Both the position numbers and the translations under genes were made by a program. The notes beneath the pieces were generated by a model that was not told where the DNA came from, ran no database searches, and saw nothing but the letters and a program-made list of their open reading frames with translations. Source: Tabrizicola sp. (lineage in GTDB: Bacteria > Pseudomonadota > Alphaproteobacteria > Rhodobacterales > Rhodobacteraceae). Taken from it: a stretch of DNA of 64,000 bases. This document shows positions 27,087 through 38,773 of the stretch, piece after piece. The DNA lies in the NCBI RefSeq assembly GCF_022842145.1, contig NZ_JALHQD010000006.1:62001-126000 (forward strand), written 5' to 3'. Position 1 is the first letter of the stretch. Each line of letters opens with the position of its first letter.

Positions 27087-28376
27087 TTAGCGGTGGCGGA
27101 GGTCGACGTAATCGCGCATCTCGGGCCCGATATACAGCTGGCGCGGGCGGCCGATCTTCTGGTTCTTGTCGGCGATCATCTCTTTCCACTGGCTGATCCA
27201 GCCCACGGTCCGGCTGATCGCGAAGATCGGCGTGAACATCGCCGTGGGGAACCCCATCGCTTCCAGGATGATGCCGGAATAGAAATCGACGTTGGGGTAA
27301 AGCTTCTTCGAGACGAAGTATTCGTCCTCCAAAGCGATACGCTCCAGTTCCTTGGCAACCTGGAGAAGCGGGTTGTTGTCCACACCCAGCAGACCCAGCA
27401 CCTCGTCCGCCGATTCCTTCATGACCTTCGCGCGGGGGTCGAAGTTCTTGTAGACCCGGTGCCCGAAGCCCATCAGGCGGAAGCCCGAGGTCTTGTCCTT
27501 GGCCTTGGCGATGAACTCGGGGATGCGGTCGACGGTGCCGATTTCCTTCAGCATCTCCAGGCAAGCCTGGTTCGCGCCGCCATGCGCCGGACCCCAAAGG
27601 CAGGCGATGCCGGCGGCGATGCAGGCAAACGGGTTTGCGCCCGACGATCCCGCCAGACGCACGGTCGAGGTCGAAGCGTTCTGTTCGTGGTCGGCGTGCA
27701 GCATCATGATGCGGTCCATCGCCTTTTCCAGGACCGGATTGACGACGTAATCCTCGGCCGGGACGGCAAAGCACATGTGCAGGAAGTTGCCCGCGTAGCT
27801 GAGCGCGTTCTTGGGGTAAACGAAGGGCTGGCCGACCGAATACTTGTAGGCCATCGCGGCGATCGTCGGCAGTTTGGCGATCATGCGGATCGCCGCAACC
27901 TCACGCTGCCAGGGATCGTTGATGTCCGTGCTGTCATGGTAGAAGGCGGCCATCGCGCCGACCACACCCACCATCGTCGCCATCGGGTGCGCGTCGCGGC
28001 GGAAGCCCCGGAAGAAGTAGTGCATCTGTTCATGCACCATCGTGTGCTTGGTCACCCGGCCGGTGAAGTCGGCCAGCTGCGCCGCGTTCGGCAGTTCACC
28101 GTAAAGGAGGAGGTAGCAAACCTCGAGGTGCGTCGACTTTTCGGCGAGCTGTTCAATGGGATAACCACGATACAGAAGCTCGCCCTTGTCGCCGTCGATA
28201 TAGGTGATGGCGCTTTCGCAGGCGGCGGTCGAGGTGAAGCCCGGGTCATAGGTGAAGACGTCCGCCTCGCCGTAAAGCTTGCGGATGTCCAGCACGTCGG
28301 GACCGAGAGTGGGTTTGTGGACGGGAAGGTCGTAGGTGTTCCCGTTCAGCTGAAGCTTGGCGACAGTATCGGACAT
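27087..28376 (-). CDS. gltA: type II citrate synthase
   Basis: TCA-cycle entry enzyme (429 aa) joining acetyl-CoA and oxaloacetate. Catalytic histidines and aspartate lie in the blocks [25 protein letters not shown] and the signature [15 protein letters not shown]. The N-terminal [21 protein letters not shown] matches hexameric NADH-sensitive enzymes of Gram-negative bacteria. Encoded downstream of gltX on the same strand with a 96-base gap and its own terminator. Confidence 0.98.
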   Translation of the reverse strand: MSDTVAKLQLNGNTYDLPVHKPTLGPDVLDIRKLYGEADVFTYDPGFTSTAACESAITYIDGDKGELLYRGYPIEQLAEKSTHLEVCYLLLYGELPNAAQLADFTGRVTKHTMVHEQMHYFFRGFRRDAHPMATMVGVVGAMAAFYHDSTDINDPWQREVAAIRMIAKLPTIAAMAYKYSVGQPFVYPKNALSYAGNFLHMCFAVPAEDYVVNPVLEKAMDRIMMLHADHEQNASTSTVRLAGSSGANPFACIAAGIACLWGPAHGGANQACLEMLKEIGTVDRIPEFIAKAKDKTSGFRLMGFGHRVYKNFDPRAKVMKESADEVLGLLGVDNNPLLQVAKELERIALEDEYFVSKKLYPNVDFYSGIILEAMGFPTAMFTPIFAISRTVGWISQWKEMIADKNQKIGRPRQLYIGPEMRDYVDLRHR

Positions 28377-28472
28377 GGTTCTCCCCGGTCATGGCGGTCG
28401 CACCCGGGCAGGGGGGCGGCCGTTGGTATCCTGCACCCCGGACGGGCTGCGTTCAAGGCCGGGGGGCGGGGC

Positions 28473-29885
28473 TTATGCAGCGGCGTCCGACAGCCTGGCG
28501 ACGGTTTCTTCCCGACCGATGGTTAGCATCATGTCGTAAACCGAAGGTGTAACAGTTCGGCCGGCAAGGGCCGCGCGGAGGGGTGCTGCAAGCTTGCCGA
28601 ACCCGATGCCGTTTTCTGCGGCAATCTCGTTCAGGATCGGCTCCAGCACCTCTTTCGTCCAGCTAGCATTTTGCAGGCGCGGCGTCAATGATTTCAGTAT
28701 ACCACGGGATACCGTATCCAGGGCATCTGCCGCCTTCTGGTCGAAAGAGATCGGACGTTCGACCAAAAGAAACTCTGCCTTTTCCATGAGTTCCGGGAAT
28801 GTCTTCGCAGATTTCTTCAGGAAGCACAAAGCGCTTTGCATCCGTGCACTTTGGCCATCAGTCAGCTCGGGACGTCCGGCAGAGGCAAGGTAGGCCCGCA
28901 GTTCATGCAGCAGTGCGGCATCGTCTGCCATCGCCATGTGATGGCCGCAGGTGTTTTCCAGCTTCTTGAAGTCCAGCCGCGCCGGGGCCCGGCCAATTCC
29001 GGTCAGGTCGAACATCTTCATCGCCTCGTCCGAGGTGAAGATCTCGGCGTCGCCCTGCGCCCAGCCCAGCCGCGTGAGGTAGTTGCGCATCCCCGCGGCG
29101 GGGTAGCCCATCGCCTGGTATTCCTCGACCCCCGTCGCGCCGTGGCGCTTCGACAGCTTCTTGCCGTCCGGCCCGTGAATCAGCGGGATATGCGCCCAGA
29201 CAGGGACCTGCCAGCTCATCGCGTCGTAGACCATCTGCTGGCGGGCGGCGTTGTTCAGGTGGTCGTCACCCCGGATGACGTGCGTGACGCCCATGTCGTG
29301 ATCATCGACCACCACGGCCAGCATGTAGACCGGCGTGCCGTCCGACCGCAGGACGATCATGTCGTCCAGCGTCTCGTTCTTGATGGTGACGCGGCCCTGG
29401 ACCTGGTCCTCGATGATCGTCTCGCCGGTGCGGGGGGCCTTCATGCGGATGGCGAAGGGGGCGTCGGGATGCGTTGCAGGATCGGCGTCGCGCCAGGGGG
29501 ACAGGAACACCGGATAACGGCCTGCGGCCTCCTCCGCGGTGCGGAAGGCGGCGATTTCATCCTGTGTCGAGAAGCACTTGTAGGCCGTTCCTCGCGCAAG
29601 CATCTGGTGCGCGACCTCGGCGTGGCGGTCCTTCCGCGCGAACTGGCTGACCACCTCGCCGTCCCAGTCGAGGCCCAGCCAGGTCAACCCGCGCAGGATC
29701 GCCGCCGTCGCCTCGGGGGTCGAGCGTTCGCGGTCGGTGTCCTCGATCCGCAGAAGGAACTTGCCGCCCCGGCCGCGCGCGTAAAGCCAGTTGAACAGCG
29801 CCGTCCTGCCGCCGCCGATGTGCAGATACCCGGTGGGCGAGGGCGCGAAGCGGGTGACGACCGGAGAAGCTGGAACGGCGGACAT
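28473..29885 (-). CDS. gltX: glutamate--tRNA ligase
   Basis: Class I aminoacyl-tRNA synthetase of 470 residues charging tRNA-Glu. The HIGH-type motif is [13 protein letters not shown] (about 21-33) after RFAPSPTGY, and the KMSKS-type motif is KKLSKRHGA. Full length. Many Rhodobacterales carry two GltX-type enzymes, one of which also charges tRNA-Gln for the amidotransferase route; which one this is cannot be told here. Divergent from comEC with only 23 bases between starts, so promoters must lie inside the genes or overlap. Confidence 0.97.
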   Translation of the reverse strand: MSAVPASPVVTRFAPSPTGYLHIGGGRTALFNWLYARGRGGKFLLRIEDTDRERSTPEATAAILRGLTWLGLDWDGEVVSQFARKDRHAEVAHQMLARGTAYKCFSTQDEIAAFRTAEEAAGRYPVFLSPWRDADPATHPDAPFAIRMKAPRTGETIIEDQVQGRVTIKNETLDDMIVLRSDGTPVYMLAVVVDDHDMGVTHVIRGDDHLNNAARQQMVYDAMSWQVPVWAHIPLIHGPDGKKLSKRHGATGVEEYQAMGYPAAGMRNYLTRLGWAQGDAEIFTSDEAMKMFDLTGIGRAPARLDFKKLENTCGHHMAMADDAALLHELRAYLASAGRPELTDGQSARMQSALCFLKKSAKTFPELMEKAEFLLVERPISFDQKAADALDTVSRGILKSLTPRLQNASWTKEVLEPILNEIAAENGIGFGKLAAPLRAALAGRTVTPSVYDMMLTIGREETVARLSDAAA

Positions 29886-29908
29886 CGGACGTTAACCTTT
29901 CGGAAACC

Positions 29909-32062
29909 ATGACGGGCGTAGGATTTCCGCCGGGTTTAGGCAATCGCGGGTTGGGAAACAAGGTGGCCGTCACCAAGGCCCTGATCGCGCCGCTGGAGGC
30001 GCTGCAGACGGCGCGGGGGATGCTGTTCCCCTGGATCGCCGTGCTGATCGGTTGCGGCATCGGCATCTGGTTCACCCTGGACCGCGAGCCGGGCGCCGGA
30101 AGCTATGCGCTGGCAGCCCTTCTGGTGGCAGGTGGCGTGGCGCTTGCGGTCAAGGCAGAGCTTGCGCGCCCGCTGGGCCTTGCGGTCGCTGCCCTTGCTG
30201 CAGGCTGGATCGCCGCCGGGATCCGGGCACATGCGCTGGACGCCCCGATGCTGACCTTCCGCTACTACGGGCCGGTGGAGGGGCGGATCGTCGAGATCGA
30301 CCGCTCGCAATCGGATGCCCTGCGCCTGACCCTGGACCAGGTCGTTCTTCAGGAGGTCTCGCCCGAGCGCACTCCGGCGCGAGTCCGTGTTTCGCTGCAG
30401 GGCGAACAGGAGTGGCTGAAGCCGACACCAGGCCAGGTGGTGATCCTGACCGCCAACCTTGCCGCCCCGGAAGGACCCGTCGAACCCGGCGCCTTCGACT
30501 TTCGCCGCATGGCCTTCTTCGACCAGCTGGGGGCCGTGGGCTACACCCGGACACCGGTCCTCTTGCTGGAGGATCCGGCGGATGGAGCGCTGCCGATTGA
30601 CCGGCTGCGCACCTGGCTGACCCAAGGGATGCTGGCCCATATGGATGGTCAGGCCGGCGCATTTGCCGCCGGGGCGATGACCGGGGACCGCTCTGCCATC
30701 ACCGAGGACACCGTGCAGGCGCTGCGGGATTCGTCGCTGGCGCATCTGCTGGCGATCTCGGGGATGAACATGGCGTTCCTGACCGGCTTCGTCTTCGCGC
30801 TGTTCCGCTATGGGCTGGCGCTGGTGCCCTATGTGGCGCTGCGGGTGAACACCAAGAAGGTCGCCGCGGTGGTCAGCCTGGGGGTCGCGCTGTTCTACCT
30901 CCTGCTGTCTGGGGCGAATGTGGCGACGGAGCGGGCATTCATCATGATTTCGGTGATGCTGGGAGCAGTCCTTCTGGACCGCCGCGCTCTGACGCTGCGG
31001 TCGGTGGCGGTGGCGGCGATGATCCTGCTTCTGTTCAAGCCGGAAAGCCTGCTGGAGCCTGGCTTTCAGATGTCCTTCGCCGCCACGATCGCGCTCATCG
31101 TCGGCTTTGCGGCGCTGGATGGCAGCATCTACCGTGAGCGGGTGCCGCGCTGGCTGATGCCGGTTTTCACGCTGGTCCTGTCCTCGCTGATCGGGGGGCT
31201 GTCGACCGCGCCCTATGCGGCGGCGCATTTCAACCGTTTCACCGATTACGGGCTCTTGGCGAACGTGCTGACCGTGCCGGTCATGGGCGCGGTGATCATG
31301 CCTGCGGGGGCGGTGGCGGCACTTCTGGCCCCCGTCGGCCTGGCTTGGCTGCCGCTTTGGGTGATGGAGCAGGGTGCGGGCTGGATCCTCTTCGTGGCGC
31401 ACTGGATTGCCGGGTTGGAGGGAGCGGTCACCCCGATCCCCGCGCCGGGTCCTTGGGTGCTGCCGCTGTTCACGCTGGGGGCGATCTGGCTGACCCTCTG
31501 GCGCGGTCGGGTGCAGGCGCTGGGTCTGGTGCCGGTCGCGGTTGCGTTCGGGTTGTGGGCAATGGCGGAGCGGCCGGTGCTGCTGGTGTCGGGGGATGGG
31601 CGGCTTCTGGGGCTTGAAGGGCCGGAGGGGCGGGCACTGTCGTCCCCGAAGGACGGTGGCTTTGCGGCCGAGAACTGGTTGCAGAACGACGGCGACCTTG
31701 CCGAACAGGCGCAGGCTGCCGAACGACCGGGCTTCGACGGCCCGAAGGGGGAACGCTGGTTCGATCTGGGCGGCCTGAAGGCTGTGGTGCTGACGGGCAA
31801 GGGAGCCGCGGCGAAGCTGGTGGATGTCTGCGCCAGCGCCGATCTGGTGATCCTGGCGGCCGAAGTGGAGACAGCCCTGCCAGGTTGCCCGCTGATCGAA
31901 CAGGCTTTGCTGTCGCAGACCGGGCCGCTTGCCATCTGGATGGAGGGCGGCGGGATGCGGATCGAACAGACAAAAGGGGCGAGCCGGCTTTGGTCGCCCC
32001 GTTCCCGTGATGTCGACCTGCCGGACCTGACCGGCAAATCGCTCGCGTCAGCGTCTCAGTAG
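29909..32062 (+). CDS. comEC: ComEC/Rec2-family competence membrane protein
   Basis: Polytopic inner-membrane protein of 717 residues related to the DNA-uptake channel ComEC. An N-terminal DUF4131 region with helices (about 40-85) and an OB-like soluble part is followed by the ComEC core: [20 protein letters not shown] and [16 protein letters not shown]. There is a C-terminal soluble domain, but the metallo-beta-lactamase metal motif HxHxDH is not seen. Start is uncertain: ATG 29909, or a GTG at 29963. Its 3' end overlaps lexA tail-to-tail by seven bases. Confidence 0.9.
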   Translation: MTGVGFPPGLGNRGLGNKVAVTKALIAPLEALQTARGMLFPWIAVLIGCGIGIWFTLDREPGAGSYALAALLVAGGVALAVKAELARPLGLAVAALAAGWIAAGIRAHALDAPMLTFRYYGPVEGRIVEIDRSQSDALRLTLDQVVLQEVSPERTPARVRVSLQGEQEWLKPTPGQVVILTANLAAPEGPVEPGAFDFRRMAFFDQLGAVGYTRTPVLLLEDPADGALPIDRLRTWLTQGMLAHMDGQAGAFAAGAMTGDRSAITEDTVQALRDSSLAHLLAISGMNMAFLTGFVFALFRYGLALVPYVALRVNTKKVAAVVSLGVALFYLLLSGANVATERAFIMISVMLGAVLLDRRALTLRSVAVAAMILLLFKPESLLEPGFQMSFAATIALIVGFAALDGSIYRERVPRWLMPVFTLVLSSLIGGLSTAPYAAAHFNRFTDYGLLANVLTVPVMGAVIMPAGAVAALLAPVGLAWLPLWVMEQGAGWILFVAHWIAGLEGAVTPIPAPGPWVLPLFTLGAIWLTLWRGRVQALGLVPVAVAFGLWAMAERPVLLVSGDGRLLGLEGPEGRALSSPKDGGFAAENWLQNDGDLAEQAQAAERPGFDGPKGERWFDLGGLKAVVLTGKGAAAKLVDVCASADLVILAAEVETALPGCPLIEQALLSQTGPLAIWMEGGGMRIEQTKGASRLWSPRSRDVDLPDLTGKSLASASQ
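31972..32000 (-). terminator. lexA terminator inside the comEC 3' end
   Basis: On the minus strand GGGGCGA pairs with TCGCCCC around an 11-base loop and is followed by TTTTG. It lies 56 bases past the lexA stop, within the last codons of comEC. Confidence 0.7.
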
Positions 32063-32742
32063 CTGCGGATCAGACCGACGAGGCGGCCCTGCACCTTGAC
32101 CAGGTGATCGGGGAACACCCGCGTCTCGTAGGCCGGGTTCGCGGCTTCAAGCGCGATCATGTTGCCCCGGCGCCGGTAACGCTTCAGCGTCGCTTCGTGA
32201 TCTTCGACCAGAGCGACGACAATGTCACCGTTGTCAGCCGTCGACTGTTCCCGGATCACCACGATGTCGCCGTCGTTGATACCGGCTTCGATCATGGAAT
32301 CGCCTTTGACTTCAAGGGCGTAGTGCTGACCCTTGCCAGACAGCATCGACCCCGGCACCGCGATGTGGTGCGACACTTCCGAAATGGCTTCGATCGGGAC
32401 ACCGGCCGCGATGCGGCCCATGACCGGCAATTCCATCGCGTCGACGGTCGAGACGGGCATCGCCCCGCGCGGCGGATCGACCTTGTCGCCGGTAATGACC
32501 TTGGGGTTGAAACCGGGCCGTTCCATCGCTTCGGGAAGCTTCACGATTTCCAGCGCCCGCGCGCGGTGGGCCAGGCGGCGGATGAAGCCGCGTTCTTCCA
32601 GCGCAGTGATCAGACGGTGGATGCCGGACTTGGACCGCAGGTCCAGCGCATCCTTCATCTCGTCGAAGGAGGGCGGCACCCCGTCGCGGTCCATCCGCGT
32701 CTTGATGAAGTCCAGAAGTTCCAACTGCTTGCGTGTCAGCAC
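32056..32742 (-). CDS. lexA: LexA repressor
   Basis: SOS repressor of 228 residues from a GTG start. The winged-helix DNA-binding domain opens with the family standard [12 protein letters not shown]; autocleavage site is Ala113-Gly114 (RIAAGVP), with Ser149 (KGDSM) and Lys187 (ATLKRY) as the catalytic dyad. I chose GTG 32742 because GGGAG lies eight bases upstream and homologues begin [10 protein letters not shown]; an ATG at 32772 abuts the LexA box and would leave little leader. Autoregulated through that box. Downstream of moeA on the same strand. Confidence 0.95.
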   Translation of the reverse strand: MLTRKQLELLDFIKTRMDRDGVPPSFDEMKDALDLRSKSGIHRLITALEERGFIRRLAHRARALEIVKLPEAMERPGFNPKVITGDKVDPPRGAMPVSTVDAMELPVMGRIAAGVPIEAISEVSHHIAVPGSMLSGKGQHYALEVKGDSMIEAGINDGDIVVIREQSTADNGDIVVALVEDHEATLKRYRRRGNMIALEAANPAYETRVFPDHLVKVQGRLVGLIRSY

Positions 32743-32775
32743 AGGGTCCACTCCCACATCATGCGTTTGCATAAT

Positions 32776-32790
32776 GTTCTGCCCGTGTTC
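32776..32790 (-). promoter_or_regulatory. LexA (SOS) box GTTC-N7-GTTC
   Basis: GTTC at 32776-32779 and GTTC at 32787-32790, read on the plus strand, are separated by exactly seven bases, the alphaproteobacterial LexA consensus. A minus-strand TTGACA (complement of 32799-32804) just upstream may be the -35 element, so the box would block polymerase. Confidence 0.9.
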
Positions 32791-32821
32791 CCGGTTTGTG
32801 TCAAGAAATATCCACAGGCCC

Positions 32822-33994
32822 CTAGATCGGCAGGTAGGGAACCGTGTCTCCGGCGCGACAGGCTGGCGCGTTGGTGGGACGAAGCAGAAGTGCATCGGCC
32901 TGGCCCAGGATCGACAGCAGCGCCGAGTCCTGCCGGTCGAAGGGGGCAATTCCCGGCATCCCGTCACCGGGGACAAGCCGCGCCCGCATGTAGTGCGCGC
33001 GGGGGCCGTTGACGGGGAGGTCGGTGGTCAGCCGCGCATGGCGCGGCACTGGGGCCGCATCGGGACGGCCGAGAAGGGCGCGGACCATCGGCAACAGGAA
33101 AAGATGCCCGCAGACGATGGCGCTGACCGGGTTGCCGGGCAGGCCCAGCATCGGCACGCCGTTCAGTCGCCCCGCCATCAGCGGTTTGCCGGGGCGCAGG
33201 GCCAGTTTCCAGAAGCTGTGCTCCAGCCCCGCGACGCGGCCGACAAGGTCGTGGTCCCCGACGGACGCGCCGCCGATCGTGACGATCAGGTCGGCATCGC
33301 CGGCAAGGCCGAGGACAGTCGCGAGTTCAGCCTCCGTGTCCCGTGCGATCGGAAGAAGGCGGGCAAGGCCGCCCTCGGCCTCGATCATCGCCTTAAGCGC
33401 AAAGCTGTTCGAGGCGATGATCTGGTCGGGGCGGGGGTCTTCGCCCGGCATCACCAACTCGTCCCCCGTGGCGACGATGGCGACCACCGGACGGCGGCTG
33501 GCCTGCACCGTCGGAATGTTCATCGCGGCAAGCAGCGCAAGGTCATTGGGCCGCAGGCGGCGCGGGGGAAGGCTGTCTCCGGCGCGGAAATCCTGGCCCT
33601 GCGGCCGGATGTGGACGCCCGCGTCCAGGCCGTCCTTCAGGATGATGCGGTCGTCAACCCGGACCACGTCCTCCTGGATGATGATCCGCGTCGCCCCCCG
33701 CGGCACCGGAGCCCCGGTGAAGATGCGCACGGTCTGGCCCGGGCCGACCTCGCCGTCGAAGGCATGGCCCGCGCCTGCTTCGCCGATAACGAGGAAGTTG
33801 TCGTCCGGTCCGGGATCGCCCTGCACGGCATAGCCGTCCATCGCCGAAGCCGGAAACGGTGGCTGGTCGCGGGTCGCGATGGCCGGGCTGCACATCCAGC
33901 GCCCTGCGGCTTCGGCAAGGGCGACAGTCTCGGCCGGAAGCGGCGCGACAAGGGCCAGGCAACGGGCAAGCGCATCTTCGACCGAAATCATCAA
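32822..33994 (-). CDS. moeA: molybdopterin molybdotransferase MoeA
   Basis: Inserts molybdate into adenylylated molybdopterin, the last step of molybdenum cofactor synthesis. The 390 residues cover all MoeA domains: MoeA N-terminal region with [12 protein letters not shown] (about 47-58), the MoCF-binding domain with [13 protein letters not shown] and [10 protein letters not shown], and the C-terminal domain after [10 protein letters not shown] and GLPGNPVSA. Start ATGA overlaps the moaC stop by four bases. Last structural gene of the trpG-moeA operon; the lexA promoter region follows. Confidence 0.96.
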   Translation of the reverse strand: MMISVEDALARCLALVAPLPAETVALAEAAGRWMCSPAIATRDQPPFPASAMDGYAVQGDPGPDDNFLVIGEAGAGHAFDGEVGPGQTVRIFTGAPVPRGATRIIIQEDVVRVDDRIILKDGLDAGVHIRPQGQDFRAGDSLPPRRLRPNDLALLAAMNIPTVQASRRPVVAIVATGDELVMPGEDPRPDQIIASNSFALKAMIEAEGGLARLLPIARDTEAELATVLGLAGDADLIVTIGGASVGDHDLVGRVAGLEHSFWKLALRPGKPLMAGRLNGVPMLGLPGNPVSAIVCGHLFLLPMVRALLGRPDAAPVPRHARLTTDLPVNGPRAHYMRARLVPGDGMPGIAPFDRQDSALLSILGQADALLLRPTNAPACRAGDTVPYLPI

Positions 33995-34470
33995 AGCGCC
34001 TCGTAGCGGCCTGATTTGCCGCCGTCTTTCAGGATCAGGCGTACCCCGTCGATCACCATCGACTTCTCCACGGCCTTGACCATGTCATAAACCGTCAGGG
34101 CCGCGACCGAGACGGCGGTCAACGCCTCCATCTCGACCCCGGTCTGGCCCGAAGTCTTCACGGTGGCCTCGATCCGCACGCCGGGAAGTTCCGGGTCGGC
34201 GGTCAGGTCCAGCGCGACCTTGGTGATCGGCAGCGGATGGCAAAGCGGGATCAGGTCCGAGGTCTTCTTCGCCGCCATGATTCCCGCCAGCCGCGCGACC
34301 GAAAGGACATCGCCCTTCTTCGCCCGGCCTTCGGTGATCAGTTGCAACGTCTCGGCCGTCATGCGGACCGCGCCCACGGCCACCGCAACCCGGTCGGTCA
34401 CCGGCTTTCCGGAAACGTCGACCATATGGGCCTGCCCCTGGTCGTCGAAATGCGAAAGCCCGGAGGTCAC
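33991..34470 (-). CDS. moaC: cyclic pyranopterin monophosphate synthase MoaC
   Basis: Converts the MoaA product to cyclic pyranopterin monophosphate in molybdenum cofactor synthesis. The 159-residue protein shows [18 protein letters not shown] at the start, the conserved [10 protein letters not shown] and the [20 protein letters not shown] block. Four-base overlaps with both trpC and moeA indicate strict operon coupling of tryptophan and Moco genes, as in other Rhodobacterales. Confidence 0.97.
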   Translation of the reverse strand: MTSGLSHFDDQGQAHMVDVSGKPVTDRVAVAVGAVRMTAETLQLITEGRAKKGDVLSVARLAGIMAAKKTSDLIPLCHPLPITKVALDLTADPELPGVRIEATVKTSGQTGVEMEALTAVSVAALTVYDMVKAVEKSMVIDGVRLILKDGGKSGRYEAL

Positions 34471-35279
34471 AGCCCGCCCTGCGCGGTCAGCGGTTTCGCC
34501 AGGATCGCCCGGGTCGCCGCGGTCACGTCCTCTTGCCGCATCAGGCTTTCGCCGATCAGGAAGCAGCGCGCGCCGTATTGCGCGAGGTCGGCCAGATCGC
34601 CGGGGGTGTAAAGCCCGCTTTCCGCGACGATGATCCGGTCGGCCGGAACCATGCGGGCAAGCTTGCGCGTGGTGTCCAGCGTGACCTCGAAAGTGTGGAG
34701 ATTGCGGTTGTTGATGCCGATCAGCGGCGATTTCAGCAGTGCTGCGCGTTCCAGTTCGGGCTGGTCATGAACCTCGATCAGGACATCCATCCCCAGTTCC
34801 ATCGCGGCGGCTTCCAGCTCGGCGGCCTGGGTGTCGTCCAGCGACGCCATGATGATCAGGATGCAGTCGGCGTTCAGAGCGCGCGACTGGGTGACCTGCC
34901 AGGGGTCGTACAGGAAATCCTTGCGCAGGCAGGGCAGGGCCACGGCAGCGCGCGCTGTCATCAGGTACGCGTCCGCCCCCTGAAAGCTGGGCGCATCGGT
35001 CAGGATCGACAGGCAGGTCGCACCCCCGGCCTCGTAGGCCTTGGCCAGCGCCGGAGGGTCGAAGTCGGCGCGGATCAGGCCCTTGGAGGGGCTGGCCTTC
35101 TTGATCTCGGCGATGAGGCCGTAGCCGTTCTGCGTCGCGTCCTGAAGTGCGCGGGCAAATCCACGCGGCGGGCTGGCGGATTTGGCGGCGGCTTCCAGGT
35201 CGGCCAGGGACGTGGCGGCTTTCGCCTTGGCCACTTCCTCCAGCTTGTAGGCCTTGATGCGGTCGAGGATGGTGGACAT
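34467..35279 (-). CDS. trpC: indole-3-glycerol phosphate synthase
   Basis: TIM-barrel enzyme (270 aa) of tryptophan synthesis that closes the indole ring of CdRP with loss of CO2 and water. Catalytic Lys is in the signature [12 protein letters not shown] and the barrel ends with [10 protein letters not shown] and GESLMRQED. Monofunctional, without fused TrpF. Ten bases separate it from trpD. Confidence 0.97.
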   Translation of the reverse strand: MSTILDRIKAYKLEEVAKAKAATSLADLEAAAKSASPPRGFARALQDATQNGYGLIAEIKKASPSKGLIRADFDPPALAKAYEAGGATCLSILTDAPSFQGADAYLMTARAAVALPCLRKDFLYDPWQVTQSRALNADCILIIMASLDDTQAAELEAAAMELGMDVLIEVHDQPELERAALLKSPLIGINNRNLHTFEVTLDTTRKLARMVPADRIIVAESGLYTPGDLADLAQYGARCFLIGESLMRQEDVTAATRAILAKPLTAQGGL

Positions 35280-35289
35280 GGAGAGCCTT

Positions 35290-36303
35290 TCAGGCGTTCG
35301 TCAGGCGGCGGAGCGCGTCGACCTTTGACCTGGCCGCACCGGAATCGATGGATTCCCTAGCCAACGCAACGCCTTCCGTCAGGGTTCCCGCCTTGTCGGC
35401 CACGACAAGGGCGGCCGCCGCGTTGAGAAGGACGGCGTCCCGGTAGGCCCCCGGCGCGCCGTCAAGAAGGGCGCGGAAGGCGGTGGCGTTTTCGGACGGG
35501 GTGCCGCCGAGGATCGCTTCGAACGGATGCGGAGCTAGGCCGGCGTCTTCGGGATGGACGGTGAAATCCCGCACCGCGCCGTTTTCGACCGCCGAGACGG
35601 AGGTGGACCCGCAGATGGTGATCTCGTCGGTGCCGTCCGAGCCGTGGACGAGCCAGGCTTTCTCGGTCCCGAGGGTGAGCAGGGTTTCCGCCATCGGGCG
35701 GATCAGCGCGTCCGAAAAGGCTCCCGTCAACTGGCGTTTCACCCCGGCGGGGTTGGTCAGGGGACCGAGGATGTTGAAGATCGTGCGGGTGCCAAGCTCC
35801 GCGCGGACCGGCATGACATGGCGGATCGCGGGGTGGTGCATGGGGGCCATCATGAAGCCGATCCCGGCCTCGGTCAGGCAGCGTTCCACGACCTCGGGGC
35901 CGACCATGACATTGAGGCCCATCTCGGTCAGTGCATCGGCTGCGCCGGATTTGGAGGAAAGATTGCGGTTGCCATGCTTGGCCACGGTGACCCCCGCACC
36001 GGCCACGACGAAGGCGGTGGCGGTGGAGATGTTGAGCGTGCCCTTGCCGTCGCCCCCGGTGCCGACGATGTCCATCGCGCCCTCGGGGGCTTTGACGGGA
36101 TTGCACTTCGACCGCATCACCGTGGCGGCGGCGGCGTATTCGTCGACCGTCTCGCCCCGGGTCCGGAGCGCCATCAGGAAGCCGCCCATCTGGGCAGGGG
36201 TGCCCTCACCCTCGAACAGCGCGTTGAAGGCGGCTTCGGCCTCGGCGCGGGTCAGGGGGCGGTTGGCGGCGATGCCGATCAGGGGCTTGAGGGTCTCGCT
36301 CAT
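35290..36303 (-). CDS. trpD: anthranilate phosphoribosyltransferase
   Basis: Transfers the phosphoribosyl group of PRPP to anthranilate (337 aa). PRPP-binding [14 protein letters not shown] and [19 protein letters not shown] are intact, as is the [14 protein letters not shown] block. The ATG at 36303 overlaps the trpG stop (ATGA); 49 upstream codons in frame belong to trpG in another frame. Confidence 0.97.
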   Translation of the reverse strand: MSETLKPLIGIAANRPLTRAEAEAAFNALFEGEGTPAQMGGFLMALRTRGETVDEYAAAATVMRSKCNPVKAPEGAMDIVGTGGDGKGTLNISTATAFVVAGAGVTVAKHGNRNLSSKSGAADALTEMGLNVMVGPEVVERCLTEAGIGFMMAPMHHPAIRHVMPVRAELGTRTIFNILGPLTNPAGVKRQLTGAFSDALIRPMAETLLTLGTEKAWLVHGSDGTDEITICGSTSVSAVENGAVRDFTVHPEDAGLAPHPFEAILGGTPSENATAFRALLDGAPGAYRDAVLLNAAAALVVADKAGTLTEGVALARESIDSGAARSKVDALRRLTNA

Positions 36304-36887
36304 GCCGGGACCTTCGCGCGGGCCTCGTCGAGGAAGTTCCGCAGAAGCTGGTGGCCGTGTTCGGAGGCGATCGACTCGGGGTGAAACTGGACGCCCTCGA
36401 TCAGGTGGTGGCGGTGGCGCAGGCCCATGATGGTGCCGTCTTCCAGCCATGCTGTGATTTCAAGGTCCGCCGGAAGGGTGGCGCGGTCGACGACGAGGGA
36501 GTGGTAGCGGGTCGCCTGGAAGGGCGAGGGCAGTCCGCGGAAGACGCCTTTGCCTCCGTGGTGCATGGTGCCCATCTTGCCGTGGACGATCTCGTGGCAG
36601 CGGACGACATTGCCCCCGAAAGCCTCCCCGATGGTCTGGTGGCCGAGGCAGACGCCGAGGAGCGGGATGCCGGCGCTGGCGGCGGCCCTGGTCAGGGGCA
36701 GGCAGATCCCGGCGGCGGCGGGGTCGCAGGGGCCGGGGGAGAGGACGATCACCTCCGGCTTCATGGCGATCACGTCCTGGACCTGCAGCGCGTCGTTCCG
36801 TTTCACGACGACGTCCGCGCCAAGCTCGCCCAGGTAGTGGACGAGGTTGTAGGTGAAGCTGTCGTAGTTGTCGATCAGGAGGAGCAT
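36300..36887 (-). CDS. trpG: anthranilate synthase glutamine amidotransferase component
   Basis: Class I glutaminase subunit (195 aa) that feeds ammonia to TrpE. The nucleophile lies in [15 protein letters not shown] and the His-Glu pair in [14 protein letters not shown]. It heads the trpG-trpD-trpC-moaC-moeA operon. Its partner trpE is 12.7 kb away at 49556 on the opposite strand. It may also serve p-aminobenzoate synthesis as PabA. Confidence 0.95.
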   Translation of the reverse strand: MLLLIDNYDSFTYNLVHYLGELGADVVVKRNDALQVQDVIAMKPEVIVLSPGPCDPAAAGICLPLTRAAASAGIPLLGVCLGHQTIGEAFGGNVVRCHEIVHGKMGTMHHGGKGVFRGLPSPFQATRYHSLVVDRATLPADLEITAWLEDGTIMGLRHRHHLIEGVQFHPESIASEHGHQLLRNFLDEARAKVPA

Positions 36888-37114
36888 GGCGGCGGACCCC
36901 GAAGTGGTTCCGGCTGGTTATCGCCGATGCGGGGGGCGGTGTAAACCGGGGTTGGGGCGGGGCTGCCCGCGCGTGGTGCGGTTTTCCGGGCGTGGGAAAT
37001 CAAGGGGTTGGGTGCGGGCGTTTACCCGGCGTTCACCTTTGGGCGGCTCCTCGCTTCCTTCGGTCGCTCCTCGTGGGGCGCTGCCGACGAACGACCAGAG
37101 GGAGGGAGGAGGCG

Positions 37115-37498
37115 TCAGTCGTGGCGGACCACGTCGTCTGCGCCGAGGTAGCCGCCGGTTTCCACCGCGATCAGGGTCACGGGCAGGCGCCCGGGGTTGC
37201 CCAGCCGATGCGGCTGGCCGAGGGGGATGTGGACGGCTTCGCCTTCGCCAACCAGACGCGCGCGGATGTCCAGGGTGATCTCGGCGGTGCCTTCGACGAC
37301 GACCCAGTGTTCGGAACGGTGAAGATGGGATTGCAGCGACGTGGCCTCCCCCGGGGAGAGGCGCAAAACGCGGACCCGAAAGCGGGTGCCCTCGGCAAGG
37401 ACGGGGGCCGCAACCGGTTGGGCCGCTGCAAAAGCCATCCCGGCCTCGGCAAAACCTGCGGGGTGCGATCCGTCCATGATCTTTTTCTCCTGTCCCAT
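37115..37498 (-). CDS. single-domain cupin (mannose-6-phosphate isomerase type II-like)
   Basis: A 127-residue cupin that resembles only the C-terminal isomerase domain of ManC/AlgA enzymes. Metal-binding residues are in HLHRSEHWVVVEGTAEIT and VHIPLGQPHRLGNPG, ending IAVETGGYLGADDVVR. Without the nucleotidyltransferase half it could be a small sugar-phosphate isomerase or a sensor; no sugar genes are adjacent. The region around (36888-37114 and 37499-37735) contains no other gene, only CTCCTCG-rich repeats and the copy at 37687. Confidence 0.82.
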   Translation of the reverse strand: MGQEKKIMDGSHPAGFAEAGMAFAAAQPVAAPVLAEGTRFRVRVLRLSPGEATSLQSHLHRSEHWVVVEGTAEITLDIRARLVGEGEAVHIPLGQPHRLGNPGRLPVTLIAVETGGYLGADDVVRHD

Positions 37499-37686
37499 GC
37501 GGCCAGTGAGGGGGGCAAATGGTTACCGGGGCGTTAACGCTGTCGGGCCATTTCGGGGCATTTCGGGGGCGGCTCGTCCCTGGTCGCGGCGGGGACGGCT
37601 GACAGATTGAGCGCCTTGCGGCGCGAAGACCATTTGTCTCGCGATCTTGCGTGAAGGACGCAAGATCACTCGGCCGTGCGCGCCGC

Positions 37687-37715
37687 GCGGGGATATTTGG
37701 AGCCAGGTGAAAGGG
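37687..37715 (-). repeat. 29-bp intergenic repeat, copy 2
   Basis: Reverse orientation copy of the motif at 17695-17723, with one mismatch in 29. It lies 20 bases past the 3' end of tdh, the same distance after a gene end as copy 1. Confidence 0.75.
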
Positions 37716-37735
37716 CTTGGTGTTGCCCCTGCCGC

Positions 37736-38773
37736 TCAGGTCCAGTCCAGCACGACCTTGCCCGAAAGGCCGGACCGCATCGCGGCAAAGCCGTCCTGGA
37801 AATCATCCACCTTGAAGCGGTGCGTGATGACGCGGCGGATGTTGAGTCCGTTTTCCAGCATGGCGATCATCTTGTACCAGGTCTCGAAGATCTCTCGGCC
37901 GTAGACGCCCTTGATGGTGATGGCCTTGAAGACGATGCGGCTCCAGTCGACCGGGGATTTGCCCGGCGGGATGCCGAGCATGGCGATGCGGCCGCCCATG
38001 ACCATGTGCTCGACCATCTGGTCGAGGGCCTGTTGGGAGCCGGACATCTCCATCCCCACGTCGAAGCCTTGGCTCATCTTGAGGCTGGGGTAGACCGAGC
38101 GGAGGTCGGTGGTGGCGACGTTTACCGGGACCACGTCGGCGACCTGCGCGGCAAGGTCGAGGCGGGCCTGGTTGATGTCGGTGATGACGACGTGGCGCGC
38201 GCCGACGTGCCGCGCGACGGCGGCGGCCATGATGCCGATGGGACCGGCGCCGGTGATGAGGACATCCTCGCCGATCAGGTCGAAGCTGAGCGCGGTGTGG
38301 ACGGCGTTGCCGAGGGGATCGAGGATCGCGCCGATCTCGTCGTCGATCGCGTCGGGCAGGGGGACGACGTTGAAGGCGGGCAGGCGCAGGTATTGCGCGA
38401 AGGCACCCGGTTCGTTGACGCCGATGCCGCGGGTTTCGGGGTCGAGGTGGAACTTGCCCGAGCGGCTTTGGCGGCTGGTCTTGCCGATCAGGTGCCCTTC
38501 GCCCGAGCAGCGCTGGCCGATGTCGAGACCTTCGACGTTGCGGCCCTTGTCGACGATGATGCCCGCAAATTCGTGGCCAGTGACAAGAGGGACCGGGACC
38601 GTGCGCTGCGCCCAGTCGTCCCAGTTCCAGATGTGGATGTCGGTGCCGCAGATGCCGGTCTTGTGGATCTTGATCAGCACGTCGTCGGGACCGATTTCGG
38701 GGACCGGGCGGGTTTCCATCCAGAGGCCGGGTTCGGGTTTCGCTTTCACGAGGGTCTTCATCTGGTTGGTCAT
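37736..38773 (-). CDS. tdh: L-threonine 3-dehydrogenase
   Basis: Zinc- and NAD-dependent medium-chain dehydrogenase (345 aa) oxidising threonine to 2-amino-3-ketobutyrate. Zinc and active-site block [17 protein letters not shown], then GHEFAG; the Rossmann motif is [18 protein letters not shown]. Start ATGA overlaps the kbl stop by four bases; an internal Met at codon 5 is less likely because of that coupling. Works with Kbl to give glycine and acetyl-CoA. Confidence 0.97.
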   Translation of the reverse strand: MTNQMKTLVKAKPEPGLWMETRPVPEIGPDDVLIKIHKTGICGTDIHIWNWDDWAQRTVPVPLVTGHEFAGIIVDKGRNVEGLDIGQRCSGEGHLIGKTSRQSRSGKFHLDPETRGIGVNEPGAFAQYLRLPAFNVVPLPDAIDDEIGAILDPLGNAVHTALSFDLIGEDVLITGAGPIGIMAAAVARHVGARHVVITDINQARLDLAAQVADVVPVNVATTDLRSVYPSLKMSQGFDVGMEMSGSQQALDQMVEHMVMGGRIAMLGIPPGKSPVDWSRIVFKAITIKGVYGREIFETWYKMIAMLENGLNIRRVITHRFKVDDFQDGFAAMRSGLSGKVVLDWT

